A stretch of 64,000 bases of DNA from Oscillospiraceae bacterium (GCA_020025545.1 JAHHRX010000001.1:49824-113823); one strand, 5' to 3'. Positions 1 through 7,662 are shown, counted from the stretch's first letter. The notes: generated from the letters alone by a model not told the origin. Program-made: numbers and translations.

Positions 1-240
1 CTGTTTTTCTCCGGCGGTCCCATCGGTGTAGTTGCCAATAAGAAGGGCGGCCTGCGCGCGGTTATCATCTGCTGTGTGCTGCTGGGCATGATCCAGACCT
101 TTGGCACGGTATGGGCAATTACCCAGCTTAACTATCCGGAAGCTGTTGGCTGGTCCGGTATGTTCGACCTCTCCACTGTATGGCCTGCGGTTATTCAGGC
201 TCTGCGCTGGATCGGCAGCATCTTCGGTATCACGATCTGA
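1..240 (+). CDS. ulaA: PTS ascorbate-type EIIC (UlaA family), C-terminal end only
   Basis: The window opens inside this gene, and the last 79 codons are readable in frame 1 before TGA at 238-240. The fragment has a hydrophobic stretch (VIICCVLLGMIQTFGTVWAI) and a membrane-compatible C-terminus. The start of the protein lies outside the window. Its identity rests mainly on context: it sits 82 bp before an EIIB of the ascorbate/lactate class, and an EIIA plus the complete Ula catabolic enzyme set follow. EIIC is the inner-membrane channel that moves the sugar acid inward while EIIB phosphorylates it. A related galactitol-type EIIC is an alternative, but the company of ulaG, ulaE and ulaF makes UlaA the better reading. 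Confidence 0.72.
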   Translation: MFFSGGPIGVVANKKGGLRAVIICCVLLGMIQTFGTVWAITQLNYPEAVGWSGMFDLSTVWPAVIQALRWIGSIFGITI

Positions 241-322
241 ACCGTCAAAACCGGACCGCTCGCCGAGGGCGGCCCGGTTCTTGTATATCTCAATGTGTAA
301 CATCTGAAAGGAGCATTTTCAA

Positions 323-637
323 ATGGAAAAAGGCAAGATTCACATTCTTTTTGTGTGTGGCAACGGTATGGGCACCAGCACCATGGCAGAGCTGGGGGTT
401 CGAAACAACCTGAATAAATACAGTATCAAGGCAGAAATGCAGCATACTTCTTTGGGACAGATGCAGTCCCTGCGTGACTGGGCCGACATCATCGTGATTC
501 TCAAGAACCTGTTCCGGGATGTGGATGTTAAGGACGGGGAGTATTTCATTCCTGTCGTCAATATCATGGACAGCAAGGGCATCACTGCGCAGATCAATGA
601 AATTGTAGAGGCACATTTCCCGGAAGCAAAGGGCTGA
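323..637 (+). CDS. ulaB: PTS ascorbate/lactate-type EIIB phosphocarrier
   Basis: This 104-residue protein carries phosphate from EIIA to the sugar bound in EIIC. The active-site loop CGNGMGTS starts at Cys12, the residue phosphorylated in EIIB proteins of this class, and follows the short strand HILFV. The length matches free-standing UlaB. The start is set by AAAGGAG at 307-313, nine bases before the ATG. It lies 82 bp behind the EIIC end and 4 bp ahead of the sulfatase ATG, so the three are almost certainly one transcript. The EIIA partner is encoded apart, at 6649-7128. Confidence 0.88.
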   Translation: MEKGKIHILFVCGNGMGTSTMAELGVRNNLNKYSIKAEMQHTSLGQMQSLRDWADIIVILKNLFRDVDVKDGEYFIPVVNIMDSKGITAQINEIVEAHFPEAKG

Positions 638-641
638 GCCT

Positions 642-2132
642 ATGAGAGCAATCATTGTTTTTTATGACACCCTGAACCGGCGGTATCTGCCCTGCTATAA
701 TCCCGATACCAATACGATTGCGCCGAACTTTACGAGACTTTCTCAGCAGAGCATTCAGTTTGACAACAGCTACGTGGGATCTATGCCCTGCATCCCCGCC
801 AGACGGGAACTGCACACCGGCCGTCACAATTTCCTTCACAGGGAATGGGGGCCGCTGGAGCCGTTTGATGATTCCATGCCGGAAATTCTGAAAAAGAACG
901 GCGTTTATACCCACCTTATTTCCGACCATCTCCACTACTGGGAGGACGGCGGCTGCGATTACCACACCCGTTACAGCTCTTGGGAGATTGTCCGGGGACA
1001 GGAGGGTGACCATTGGAAGGCTGAAGCAGAAGATCCTGAAATCCCGCCTGTAGTGAAGATCCCTCAGAAAATGCAGGGAACCGGCAACACGGGGCTATGG
1101 CGCTATGATTGGGTGAACCGAAAATATATTCGGGACGAGGAGGATTTCCCGCAGACCCAGTGCTTTGACCGGGGCTGCGAATTTCTGGAGAAAAACCACG
1201 ATCAGGATAACTGGCTTTTGCATCTGGAAACATTTGATCCGCACGAACCTTTCTTTGTGCCTCAGAAATATTTGGATATGTACCCGGAAGACTATCATGG
1301 CAAGCATTTTGACTGGCCCAGAGGAGAAGCTACCGAGGAAAGCAGCGAAATTGCCCATTGTCGTCGGCAGTATCAGGCTCTGGTTACCATGTGTGACCAC
1401 AGCTTGGGTCGTATACTCGACATGATGGACAAGTACGATATGTGGAAGGATACCATGCTGATTGTGGGCACAGACCACGGCTTCCTGCTGGCAGAGCATG
1501 GCTACTGGGGCAAGAACATTATGCCCTATTATAACGAAGTGGCAAATACGCCCCTCTTTATCTGGGATCCCCGGTATGGCAAGAAGGGAGAACACCGGCA
1601 GTCGCTGGTGCAGATGATTGACTGGATGCCGACCTTGCTCAATTACTTCAATACCCCCATACCCAAGGATGTGCAGGGCAGTATTTTGGACGGCGTCATT
1701 GAAAATGATATCCCCAACCGGGAATACGCCATGTACGGCGTGTTCAGCGGCCATGTGAACATCACCGACGGGCGCTACACCTATATGCGGGCACCTCTGC
1801 CGGAAAAAGGGGACGAGGTGTACAATTATACCCTGATGCCCACCCATATGAATGCCCGCTTCTCTCCGGCGGAACTGAAGGATGCTGAATTGGTAAAACC
1901 GTTTTCGTTTACAAAGGAGTGCCCGGTTCTCAAGATTAAGAGCAGGGATAAATACAATGTGGGACGCTTCGGCACCCGACTGTATGATCTGCAGACGGAT
2001 CCTGAACAGCAACATCCTTTGGACGATCCTCAAACGGAGGCACGAATGTGCAAGGCTATGGTTCGTGCCATGAAGCACAACGATGCCCCTGCGGAACAGT
2101 ACGCGCGGCTGGGACTGAATCCTGAAGAATAA
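642..2132 (+). CDS. Cytoplasmic type I (cysteine) sulfatase
   Basis: This 496-residue protein belongs to the alkaline-phosphatase/sulfatase superfamily and should hydrolyse a sulfate ester. The formylglycine signature CIPAR is at residues 50-54, with Cys50 the residue to be oxidised, and LHTGRH follows directly. The N-terminal VFYDT (Asp9) and TDHG at 277-280 fit the metal site. There is no signal peptide, so it should act inside the cell. That placement suits a substrate delivered by the PTS as a phosphate ester. The ATG is 4 bp after the EIIB stop, and a strong terminator follows the gene. The substrate cannot be read from sequence. Position argues for a sulfated form of whatever the ascorbate-type PTS imports. 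No sulfatase-maturating enzyme is visible in the window. Confidence 0.88.
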   Translation: MRAIIVFYDTLNRRYLPCYNPDTNTIAPNFTRLSQQSIQFDNSYVGSMPCIPARRELHTGRHNFLHREWGPLEPFDDSMPEILKKNGVYTHLISDHLHYWEDGGCDYHTRYSSWEIVRGQEGDHWKAEAEDPEIPPVVKIPQKMQGTGNTGLWRYDWVNRKYIRDEEDFPQTQCFDRGCEFLEKNHDQDNWLLHLETFDPHEPFFVPQKYLDMYPEDYHGKHFDWPRGEATEESSEIAHCRRQYQALVTMCDHSLGRILDMMDKYDMWKDTMLIVGTDHGFLLAEHGYWGKNIMPYYNEVANTPLFIWDPRYGKKGEHRQSLVQMIDWMPTLLNYFNTPIPKDVQGSILDGVIENDIPNREYAMYGVFSGHVNITDGRYTYMRAPLPEKGDEVYNYTLMPTHMNARFSPAELKDAELVKPFSFTKECPVLKIKSRDKYNVGRFGTRLYDLQTDPEQQHPLDDPQTEARMCKAMVRAMKHNDAPAEQYARLGLNPEE

Positions 2133-2135
2133 AAC

Positions 2136-2178
2136 AAATACCGCCTCTTTTGACCTGTGCCGAAAGAGGCGGTATTTT
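2136..2178 (+). terminator. Rho-independent terminator after the PTS-sulfatase genes
   Basis: A 15-bp perfect stem (AAATACCGCCTCTTT with AAAGAGGCGGTATTT) ends in a short T run, immediately after the sulfatase stop. The A-rich left side means it could also work for transcripts coming from the opposite strand. Confidence 0.85.
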
Positions 2179-2197
2179 GCGGCCTGCTGAAAACAAT

Positions 2198-2229
2198 ACC
2201 TGCCCCACCGAATACACGGTGGGGCAGGT
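2198..2229. repeat. GC-rich perfect palindrome
   Basis: The 13-bp arms ACCTGCCCCACCG and CGGTGGGGCAGGT enclose a 6-base loop. There is no T run, so it is not a standard terminator. A hairpin with the same outer arm sequence lies at 7188-7214 in the other long spacer of the island. The rest of the 2230-2384 spacer holds only weak hairpins (2282-2301, 2301-2316), and I see no gene in it. Confidence 0.45.
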
Positions 2230-2384
2230 GGGGCCATGCGCCGATCAAAGGTTGTGTCAAAGGAGTACTTGACTGCTGTTAGCCCTGCTTTCTGCAGGGT
2301 CTACCGAGGAGACGGTAAGGCAATAACCTTCGTCAGCTGAGAAAGGAGGAAAAGCGAATCAATGAGAATTTTCGGTAAGGAAAA

Positions 2385-3080
2385 TTACTTCTGACCGTAG
2401 TAGGCGTTGGGGCCGTGCTTGCGCAGGAAATGCTTGTCCTGAATGCACTGGGGCGCTGCACCGATGGTGGGACAGTTGAGCTCTGTGAAGATGGCCATTT
2501 TGGCGACTTCTTCCAGAACGACGGCGTGATAAACGGCCTGTGCGGCATCCTTGCCCCAGGTGAAGGGGCCGTGGTTGGCACAGATTACGGCAGGCACATG
2601 GACGGGGTTAATGCCCCGCTCACGGAAGGTTTCCACAATGACCTTGCCGGTGTTGGTTTCGTAGGCCTCCTCGATCTCTTCGGGGGTCAGATTCCGGCAG
2701 CAGGGGACACTTCCGTAGAAATAGTCCGCGTGGGTGGTGCCGTAGCAGGGAATGTCACGGCGGGCCTGCGCCCAGGAAACGGCGTAAGGGCTGTGTGTGT
2801 GGACAATGCCGCCCAGCTCCGGGAAAGCTTTGTAAAGCTCCAGATGGGTCTGGGTGTCGGAGGAAGGATTCAGCTTGCCCTCTACTTTGTTGCCGTCCAG
2901 ATCCATAACCACCAGATCCTCAGGCTTCAGAGCATCATACTCTACACCGGAGGGCTTGATGACGAAAAGTCCCTTTTCGCGGTCAATACCGCTGACATTG
3001 CCCCATGTGTAGGTGACAAGATTCCGGCGGGGGAGTTCCATATTGGCTTCATAAACCTTTTGTTTCAGTTCTTCCAGCAT
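2385..3080 (-). CDS. ulaF: L-ribulose-5-phosphate 4-epimerase (UlaF/AraD family)
   Basis: This 231-residue class II aldolase-fold enzyme converts L-ribulose 5-phosphate to D-xylulose 5-phosphate by a retro-aldol/aldol step. The zinc ligands expected for the family are present as Asp75, His94, His96 and His170, and the catalytic Asp119 is in DYFYG. These are one residue offset from the E. coli numbering. Length matches the family. It is the last gene of a three-gene minus-strand operon with the beta-propeller protein and UlaE. In the ascorbate pathway it performs the final epimerisation before transketolase. Sequence alone does not separate UlaF from AraD or SgbE, so the choice rests on the neighbours. 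Confidence 0.9.
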   Translation of the reverse strand: MLEELKQKVYEANMELPRRNLVTYTWGNVSGIDREKGLFVIKPSGVEYDALKPEDLVVMDLDGNKVEGKLNPSSDTQTHLELYKAFPELGGIVHTHSPYAVSWAQARRDIPCYGTTHADYFYGSVPCCRNLTPEEIEEAYETNTGKVIVETFRERGINPVHVPAVICANHGPFTWGKDAAQAVYHAVVLEEVAKMAIFTELNCPTIGAAPQCIQDKHFLRKHGPNAYYGQK

Positions 3081-3094
3081 AATTTGTTTTCTCC

Positions 3095-4153
3095 TTATTC
3101 TGTCACGGTGTACATAGCGATTTCGTCAATTTCCCGGTTGGCGCCGATGATTACATCCTTGCCCTCGCTGTTCACAAAGTGCAGCGCGTTGGCACAGCCG
3201 GTATTGCGGTCGATGAATTCGGTTACATAGTCGCCATCGCCCCAGGAAATGGCAATGGTGTCCTTCGTACCTTTGCGCCAGCCTACAATCCAAGTGGGCT
3301 TGCCCAGAAGATCGCAGGCCCAGGTGGCGTGGATCATCTCGGTTTCGGCTTCCGGACGGTTATATTTCCACTGAGGAACATAGTTGCCGTGTACATCCAG
3401 ATGATAAATGACGAGGGATGCTCCGTGGAAGGGGGAGATGCAGCCCAGCTCAAGCTTTCCGTCGCCGTCGAAGTCCATAAGAACGGCATCGCTGGTGGGG
3501 ATGCTGAGAAGCTGCTCCACAGTCCAATCTTCACCGGCAGCGGCGGGAGGTGTGAACTGGAATACACCCTCTTCGCAAGCCACAACGGCAGTGTCGTAGC
3601 CTTCCCTGCGGGTCACGGAGTAGCCGTGGTTTTTCAGCATGTCGCCCTTGATGAGCTTCAGCTCCAGCTGATTGTTTTCGTTGAATGCGGAAAGATCCTC
3701 AGGCAGAACGGCGCCGTAGCAGGCGCCGGGAGTGCGCCAGTCATCCTTATATTCGTGGCCGCTCTTGAGGCAGCAGACGATCAGATAGTTGACACCGTTG
3801 CGGTTCAGAATACCAAAGCGATGAACAAAGGGAGCTTCAGCCAGCGTACGGATCTGCCAGTTGTTTTCTGCGACGGGAGTGGCAATGACGATCCGCGCAT
3901 TGGCAGAATCGTTAGGGGAGTAAAACTGATGCGTGGCGAGGAATGCACCGTTTCCGTTGGGAACCGGGGTCATGGTCATAACTCCGCCGGGCTCCTGCCA
4001 TACTGTTTCCAGTTTGGTGCCATCCTCGGAGAAGAGATAGCAGGGATCGTGCTTTTCGGCAGCTACCAGAAAGCAGGGCTTGCCGTTGCGCTCCAGCAGG
4101 CTGATGGAATAGCACTTATTGAGGTTTGCGATTATCTTCTTTTGAATATTCAC
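3095..4153 (-). CDS. Uncharacterised VCBS/FG-GAP-like beta-propeller protein in the ula operon
   Basis: I do not recognise a specific function for this 352-residue protein. It shows repeated beta-strand-like segments and one clear calcium-loop motif, DFDGDGKLELG, typical of FG-GAP/VCBS blades. The pattern suggests a single propeller. No signal peptide or membrane segment is visible, so it should be cytosolic, which is unusual for such repeats. The start is GTG, with AGGAGG seven bases upstream. It lies between ulaE and ulaF in the same operon, with gaps of 14-21 bp, so it is probably tied to the same substrate. Possible roles are a sugar-acid lactone hydrolase or a binding protein, but nothing in the sequence proves either. 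Confidence 0.65.
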   Translation of the reverse strand: MNIQKKIIANLNKCYSISLLERNGKPCFLVAAEKHDPCYLFSEDGTKLETVWQEPGGVMTMTPVPNGNGAFLATHQFYSPNDSANARIVIATPVAENNWQIRTLAEAPFVHRFGILNRNGVNYLIVCCLKSGHEYKDDWRTPGACYGAVLPEDLSAFNENNQLELKLIKGDMLKNHGYSVTRREGYDTAVVACEEGVFQFTPPAAAGEDWTVEQLLSIPTSDAVLMDFDGDGKLELGCISPFHGASLVIYHLDVHGNYVPQWKYNRPEAETEMIHATWACDLLGKPTWIVGWRKGTKDTIAISWGDGDYVTEFIDRNTGCANALHFVNSEGKDVIIGANREIDEIAMYTVTE

Positions 4154-4174
4154 GGTAAATCCTCCTGTATGCAG

Positions 4175-5017
4175 TTAATCAAATCGGTCGAGAATTTCGG
4201 ACATACTCCGGTTTGCGAACTGAATGTCTTCTTTCCAGCTTGCATTGCCCACATCCCACATCTCTGTAACAAAGCGCCGTACGCCCAGATCCCACGCCTT
4301 GGCAATTACGGCGGGGAAATCCACATGACCGGTGAGGAAGGGAATCTCCCGGAACTTGCCGGGAACGGTTTCCTTGAGGTGCATGGCTACAATGTGACCT
4401 CTGCCGGATTCCAGATCCTCCAGCACATCGGTGCCATAGGTCTTGGCGGCGTTGGTGAGGTTGCCGGAATCGGGGTAGACACCCAGATAAGGGCTTCTGA
4501 TGAGATCCACATACTTCATACTCTTACGGACGGTGTTCATAAACTCGGTCTCCATGGTCTCAAAGCCCATGACAATGCCCCGGACTTCTGCCATGTGGAC
4601 GGCTTTTGCCAGATTTTCACGAAAGAGGCGCTCACTCTCGGGAGTGCCTTCTTCATAATAAACATCGTATCCTGCCAGCTGGATGATGCGGATGCCCAAA
4701 TCGTCCGCCAGCTCGATAGCCTTCTCCATGATCTCCATGCCTCTGGCACGAACAGCGGGGTCGGAAGCACCAAAGGGGTATTTCCGATGACCGGACAGAC
4801 ACATACTGCGAATGGGCAGGCCGATTTCCTGCATCAGAGCAACCAGCTCCGAACGCTCTTGCTTGCTCCAATCCAACCGAGCCAGCCGGGCATCGGTTTC
4901 GTCAATGCTGATTTCTACAAAATCGTAGCCGCAGTCCCTGGCACATTGGAGCATGGCCCGCCAGTCCATGGACTTGGGCATGGCTTTTTCATACAAGCCG
5001 ATAGCGTATTTTTTCAA
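4175..5017 (-). CDS. ulaE: L-xylulose-5-phosphate 3-epimerase (UlaE/SgbU family)
   Basis: This 280-residue TIM-barrel sugar-phosphate epimerase is expected to convert L-xylulose 5-phosphate (formed from 3-keto-L-gulonate 6-phosphate) to L-ribulose 5-phosphate. Family features are the N-terminal IGLYEKAMP segment, the metal-binding acids around FVEISIDE and GFETME, HLKETVPGKFREIPF, and GHVDFP near the C-terminus. The start is TTG at 5017, chosen because GGGAGG sits just upstream; the longer reading adds an unrelated hydrophobic leader. It is the first gene of a minus-strand operon whose promoter lies at 5151-5179. No UlaD-type decarboxylase is visible in this window. Confidence 0.88.
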   Translation of the reverse strand: MKKYAIGLYEKAMPKSMDWRAMLQCARDCGYDFVEISIDETDARLARLDWSKQERSELVALMQEIGLPIRSMCLSGHRKYPFGASDPAVRARGMEIMEKAIELADDLGIRIIQLAGYDVYYEEGTPESERLFRENLAKAVHMAEVRGIVMGFETMETEFMNTVRKSMKYVDLIRSPYLGVYPDSGNLTNAAKTYGTDVLEDLESGRGHIVAMHLKETVPGKFREIPFLTGHVDFPAVIAKAWDLGVRRFVTEMWDVGNASWKEDIQFANRSMSEILDRFD

Positions 5018-5106
5018 ACAAAAACCTCCCGTTAGTGTTGGTTTCACAAATTCAAAGAGCCGCAGCGGCGGAAAGGGGAAATGGGCTAAAACAAACAATA
5101 AAGGAA

Positions 5107-5123
5107 AAACGAACATATAAAAT
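5107..5123 (+). promoter_or_regulatory. Putative DeoR-family operator, copy 1
   Basis: AAACGAACATATAAAAT contains CGAACAT, the half-site known for several DeoR-family repressors. It lies about 20-37 bp downstream of the predicted start of the minus-strand ulaE transcript, where a bound repressor would block elongation. Confidence 0.5.
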
Positions 5124-5150
5124 AAAAGTGATTTACCTTGCTTAATTCAG

Positions 5151-5179
5151 ATTATACTCTACAGTTCCGGATATTTCAA
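5151..5179 (-). promoter_or_regulatory. Sigma-A-type promoter for ulaE-propeller-ulaF
   Basis: Read on the minus strand, TTGAAA (5174-5179) and TATAAT (5151-5156) are separated by 17 bp. Transcription should begin near 5144. Confidence 0.65.
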
Positions 5180-5332
5180 GAGGGAAACAAAAATAATTTG
5201 AAGAGATTTTTTGAAATAACTTTCCATCTGTTACCGTGAAAATAATGAAAAATGTGTATAAAAGCAATGCATTTTGGTAAGAACTCAAAGGAATCCTGAA
5301 AATGGGCAAGGGATTTTTGTAAAAATGCTGTG

Positions 5333-5346
5333 TGAAACCGGTTGCA
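5333..5346 (+). promoter_or_regulatory. Weak cre-like site
   Basis: TGAAACCGGTTGCA fits the loose CcpA-site pattern TGNAANCGNTNNCA but misses the stricter version at one position. It lies about 85 bp upstream of the ulaG promoter, so catabolite control is possible but unproven. Confidence 0.3.
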
Positions 5347-5392
5347 ATCTGAGCCGGATGCATCGGCAACTGGGCAAAAAGCTGAAAACGCT

Positions 5393-5429
5393 AAACAAAC
5401 ATATAAAACCATAAACGAACATTTAAAAT
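5393..5429 (+). promoter_or_regulatory. Putative DeoR-family operator, tandem copies 2 and 3
   Basis: AAACAAACATATAAAAC (5393-5409) and AAACGAACATTTAAAAT (5413-5429) are direct repeats spaced exactly 20 bp, about two helical turns. They end two bases before the -35 box of the ulaG promoter. They match the copy at 5107-5123 by the divergent promoter. Confidence 0.55.
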
Positions 5430-5431
5430 GC

Positions 5432-5460
5432 TTGCAAATAGTTTCATTTTAGGATATAGT
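5432..5460 (+). promoter_or_regulatory. Sigma-A-type promoter for ulaG-ulaC
   Basis: TTGCAA (5432-5437), a 17-bp spacer and TATAGT (5455-5460). The start should be near 5467, about 53 bp before the ulaG ATG. Confidence 0.7.
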
Positions 5461-5519
5461 GAACCTGTAAGAACGAAAAGACAAAACTGTCTCACCCATG
5501 ATTAAGGAGGAAACTTAAT

Positions 5520-6623
5520 ATGAGTAAAATTTCCGAAATGACTCGTGACAAGTGGATCAACAGCACTTTCCCTGAGTGGGGAACCTGGCTGGTGGAGGAC
5601 ATTGAAAACGAAGTGGTTGCTCCCGGCAATGTGGCAATGTGGTGGCTGGGCTGCACCGGTGTGTGGTTCAAGACCCCGGAAAATGCCAACATCACCATTG
5701 ATCTCTGGTGCGGCAACGGTAAGCGCACCCACGGTGACAACAAGATGAAGGTCGGTCACCAGATGGCCAATATGTGCGGCGGCCGCCTGATGCAGCCGAA
5801 TCTGCGAAATGTTCCTTTTGTGTTCGATCCCTTCGCCTTTAAGCATGTGGACGCGGTTCTCGCCACCCACTATCATCAGGACCATATGTCTGCTGAGTGG
5901 GCTGCACATGTTCTGCAAAGCGGCATGACCACCACGGACGACAAGGGAAATGAAATCCCCGTTCCCTTCATCGGACCTAAGAAGAGCGTTGAGACATGGG
6001 TTAAGTGGGGTGTTCCCGAGGATCGCTGTATCACCGTAAAGCCCGGTGATGTCATTAAAATCAAGGATCTGGAAATCGTGGCTCTGGACAGCTTTGACCG
6101 CACCTGCATTGTTACCACCGATGCCACCGACGAGACCCGTGAAGAGCTGACCGGTGTCTGCCCCACCGATATGGACGACAAGGCCGTTAACTATCTGGTG
6201 AAGACGCCCGGCGGTAATATTTACCACTCCGGCGACTCCCATTTCTCCATCTACTTTGCCAAGCATGGCAAAGATTACGATATCGATGTAGCTTTCGGCT
6301 CCTTCGGTGAGAACCCCATCGGTATGCAGGACAAGATGACTTCCGTGGACATCCTGCGCATGGCCGAAAATCTGCGCTGCAAGGTTGTGGTACCCATCCA
6401 CTGGGATGTGTGGACCAACTTCCAGGCAGATTGCGACGAAATCAAGGTTCTTTATGACTTTAAGAAGGACCGCAACGAATATAAGTTCCATCCGTTCTTC
6501 TGGCAGGTGGGCGGCAAGTATGTCTATCCACAGGATAAAGACAAGATCTATTATCATCACCGCCGCGGCTTTGAGGATTGCTTCGAGCATCCCCAGAACA
6601 TTCCCTACCGGTCCTGCCTGTAA
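5520..6623 (+). CDS. ulaG: L-ascorbate-6-phosphate lactonase (UlaG family)
   Basis: This 367-residue metallo-beta-lactamase-fold enzyme should open the lactone ring of L-ascorbate 6-phosphate to give 3-keto-L-gulonate 6-phosphate. The metal motif HYHQDH is at residues 117-122, and further acid/histidine ligands appear around GDSHFS and PIHWDVW. Length is close to the family's 354. The start has AAGGAGG shortly upstream. It is followed 25 bp later by the EIIA gene, so uptake and the first metabolic step are co-expressed. The tandem operator repeats lie just ahead of its promoter. A lactonase acting on a related sugar-acid lactone phosphate cannot be excluded. Confidence 0.92.
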   Translation: MSKISEMTRDKWINSTFPEWGTWLVEDIENEVVAPGNVAMWWLGCTGVWFKTPENANITIDLWCGNGKRTHGDNKMKVGHQMANMCGGRLMQPNLRNVPFVFDPFAFKHVDAVLATHYHQDHMSAEWAAHVLQSGMTTTDDKGNEIPVPFIGPKKSVETWVKWGVPEDRCITVKPGDVIKIKDLEIVALDSFDRTCIVTTDATDETREELTGVCPTDMDDKAVNYLVKTPGGNIYHSGDSHFSIYFAKHGKDYDIDVAFGSFGENPIGMQDKMTSVDILRMAENLRCKVVVPIHWDVWTNFQADCDEIKVLYDFKKDRNEYKFHPFFWQVGGKYVYPQDKDKIYYHHRRGFEDCFEHPQNIPYRSCL

Positions 6624-6648
6624 GGCCCAGTAAAAAGGAGATATCATC

Positions 6649-7128
6649 ATGGCAAGTGTTTTGCAGACCATTGTTGAAAAGCAGCATTACAAGTTCGTAG
6701 ACAGCGTGGACTCCTGGGAAGAGGCCATTCGCCTGTCTGCGGAGAGTCTGGTAGCTGACGGCAGCGTGGATGCTGACTATTACCAGCAGATTATTGGCTG
6801 CATCAAGAAGTTCGGCCCTTATGTGGTGTTTGATCACTATGTGGCAATGCCCCACTCTCAGGAGAACGCCTCCGGCGTACATAAGACCGGCATCGGCTTT
6901 ATGCGCGTCAAAAATGAGGTGAGCTTCGGCAAGGATGAGGACGGCGAGGAGAAGGTGGCAAAGCTGTTCTTCACGCTGGCTGCCTGCAATCCCGATGAGC
7001 ATCTGGACAATATCCAGCAGCTCATGGGTATCTTCTGCAACGAAGAACTTTTGGATGCGCTGATGGAGGCCAATACGCCGGAAGATATTCTGGCTGCTGA
7101 GGCTGCCCATCCGGTTGAGGAAGAATAA
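6649..7128 (+). CDS. ulaC: PTS EIIA, ascorbate/mannitol-fructose class
   Basis: This 159-residue cytoplasmic phosphocarrier receives phosphate from HPr and passes it to the EIIB at 323-637. The active histidine is His69 in VAMPHSQENA, the typical EIIA(Fru/Mtl/Asc) context, with His63 preceding it in DHY. The ORF is full length. It is co-transcribed with ulaG and well separated from its EIIB and EIIC partners, an unusual split compared with the enteric ulaABC order. The C-terminus ends in an acidic tail. Confidence 0.87.
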   Translation: MASVLQTIVEKQHYKFVDSVDSWEEAIRLSAESLVADGSVDADYYQQIIGCIKKFGPYVVFDHYVAMPHSQENASGVHKTGIGFMRVKNEVSFGKDEDGEEKVAKLFFTLAACNPDEHLDNIQQLMGIFCNEELLDALMEANTPEDILAAEAAHPVEEE

Positions 7129-7187
7129 GCAATCTTCCCTGATATAAGCCTTAAAATTCTATACAGAACTATCAGACAGGTTTCCGT

Positions 7188-7214
7188 ACCTGCCCCCTAA
7201 GCTCGGGGGGCAGG
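7188..7214. repeat. GC-rich hairpin sharing arms with the one at 2198
   Basis: ACCTGCCCC opposes GGGGCAGG across a short loop, without a T run. It may end ulaG-ulaC transcription weakly. The outer arm is identical to that of the palindrome at 2198-2229. Confidence 0.4.
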
Positions 7215-7310
7215 CTCGGGGACGCAGCATCCGCCTGCCATATGCTGCAGCCCCGGCATCACTCAGCGCCATATGTCGGGGAAGATGTGGGAAAATACGC
7301 CGAAGTCCGC

Positions 7311-7339
7311 TTGCAAGATATCCTTTTTATTGTTATAAT
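7311..7339 (+). promoter_or_regulatory. Sigma-A-type promoter for the DeoR-transketolase run
   Basis: TTGCAA (7311-7316), a 17-bp spacer and TATAAT (7334-7339). No CGAACAT repeat is seen here, so this unit may not be autoregulated the same way. Confidence 0.7.
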
Positions 7340-7467
7340 AGAAAGTATATCGCAGGTGGACGGACCTGAATGACAGATCATGGCCAAAAGGGAGATCCGG
7401 GTGTCTGCTTTGCTGCGAGCAAGGCTGCTGCCCGGCTTTTACACTTTCTTGGGCAAGGGAGACGGTT

Positions 7468-7662
7468 ATGTACAAAGCGGTTATTTTTGACCTCGATAGT
7501 ACTCTATATGACTGCGATGCCTGCCACGCCCGGGCTTGGGAAGCACTTTGCTGTTACGCAAAAGAGCATCTGCGCTTGGAGCGGGAAGAATTTATCCGCT
7601 GCCGTGAGGAAAATATCCATGCGCCGGAGAGCCGTTTGGGAATGCCCTGCGCCGCCGGCTGA
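7468..7662 (+). pseudogene. HAD-family hydrolase, N-terminal remnant
   Basis: The 64-residue frame begins like a complete HAD phosphatase (MYKAVIFDLDSTLYD, with the Asp nucleophile motif DLDST) and continues into a normal helical cap. It then stops at TGA within the cap domain, about a third of the usual 200-230 residues. The start has a good site (GGGAG eight bases upstream). The remaining motifs (Thr/Ser, Lys, GDxxxD) are absent before the DeoR gene begins 48 bp later. An internal deletion is the likely cause. A short expressed peptide or leader is possible. Confidence 0.5.

Larger units (their letters stand above)
5018..5519. other. Divergent regulatory region of the ula island
   Basis: This AT-rich spacer of 502 bp contains no credible gene. 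It holds a minus-strand promoter towards ulaE, a plus-strand promoter towards ulaG, three copies of a 17-bp direct repeat and one weak cre-like site, each listed separately. A partial fourth repeat copy appears at 5089-5104. Confidence 0.75.
7129..7467. other. Spacer with hairpins and a promoter
   Basis: These 339 bp hold no credible complete gene. They contain the hairpin at 7188-7214, a second stem GCAGCAT/ATGCTGC at 7224-7248, the promoter at 7311-7339 and a leader of about 120 nt before the HAD remnant. Confidence 0.6.

Noticed and set aside
2340..2393. Ten-codon frame at 2362 with AGGAGG upstream
   Set aside because: Too short to support, the ribosome site is poorly spaced, and it runs into the end of the opposite gene.
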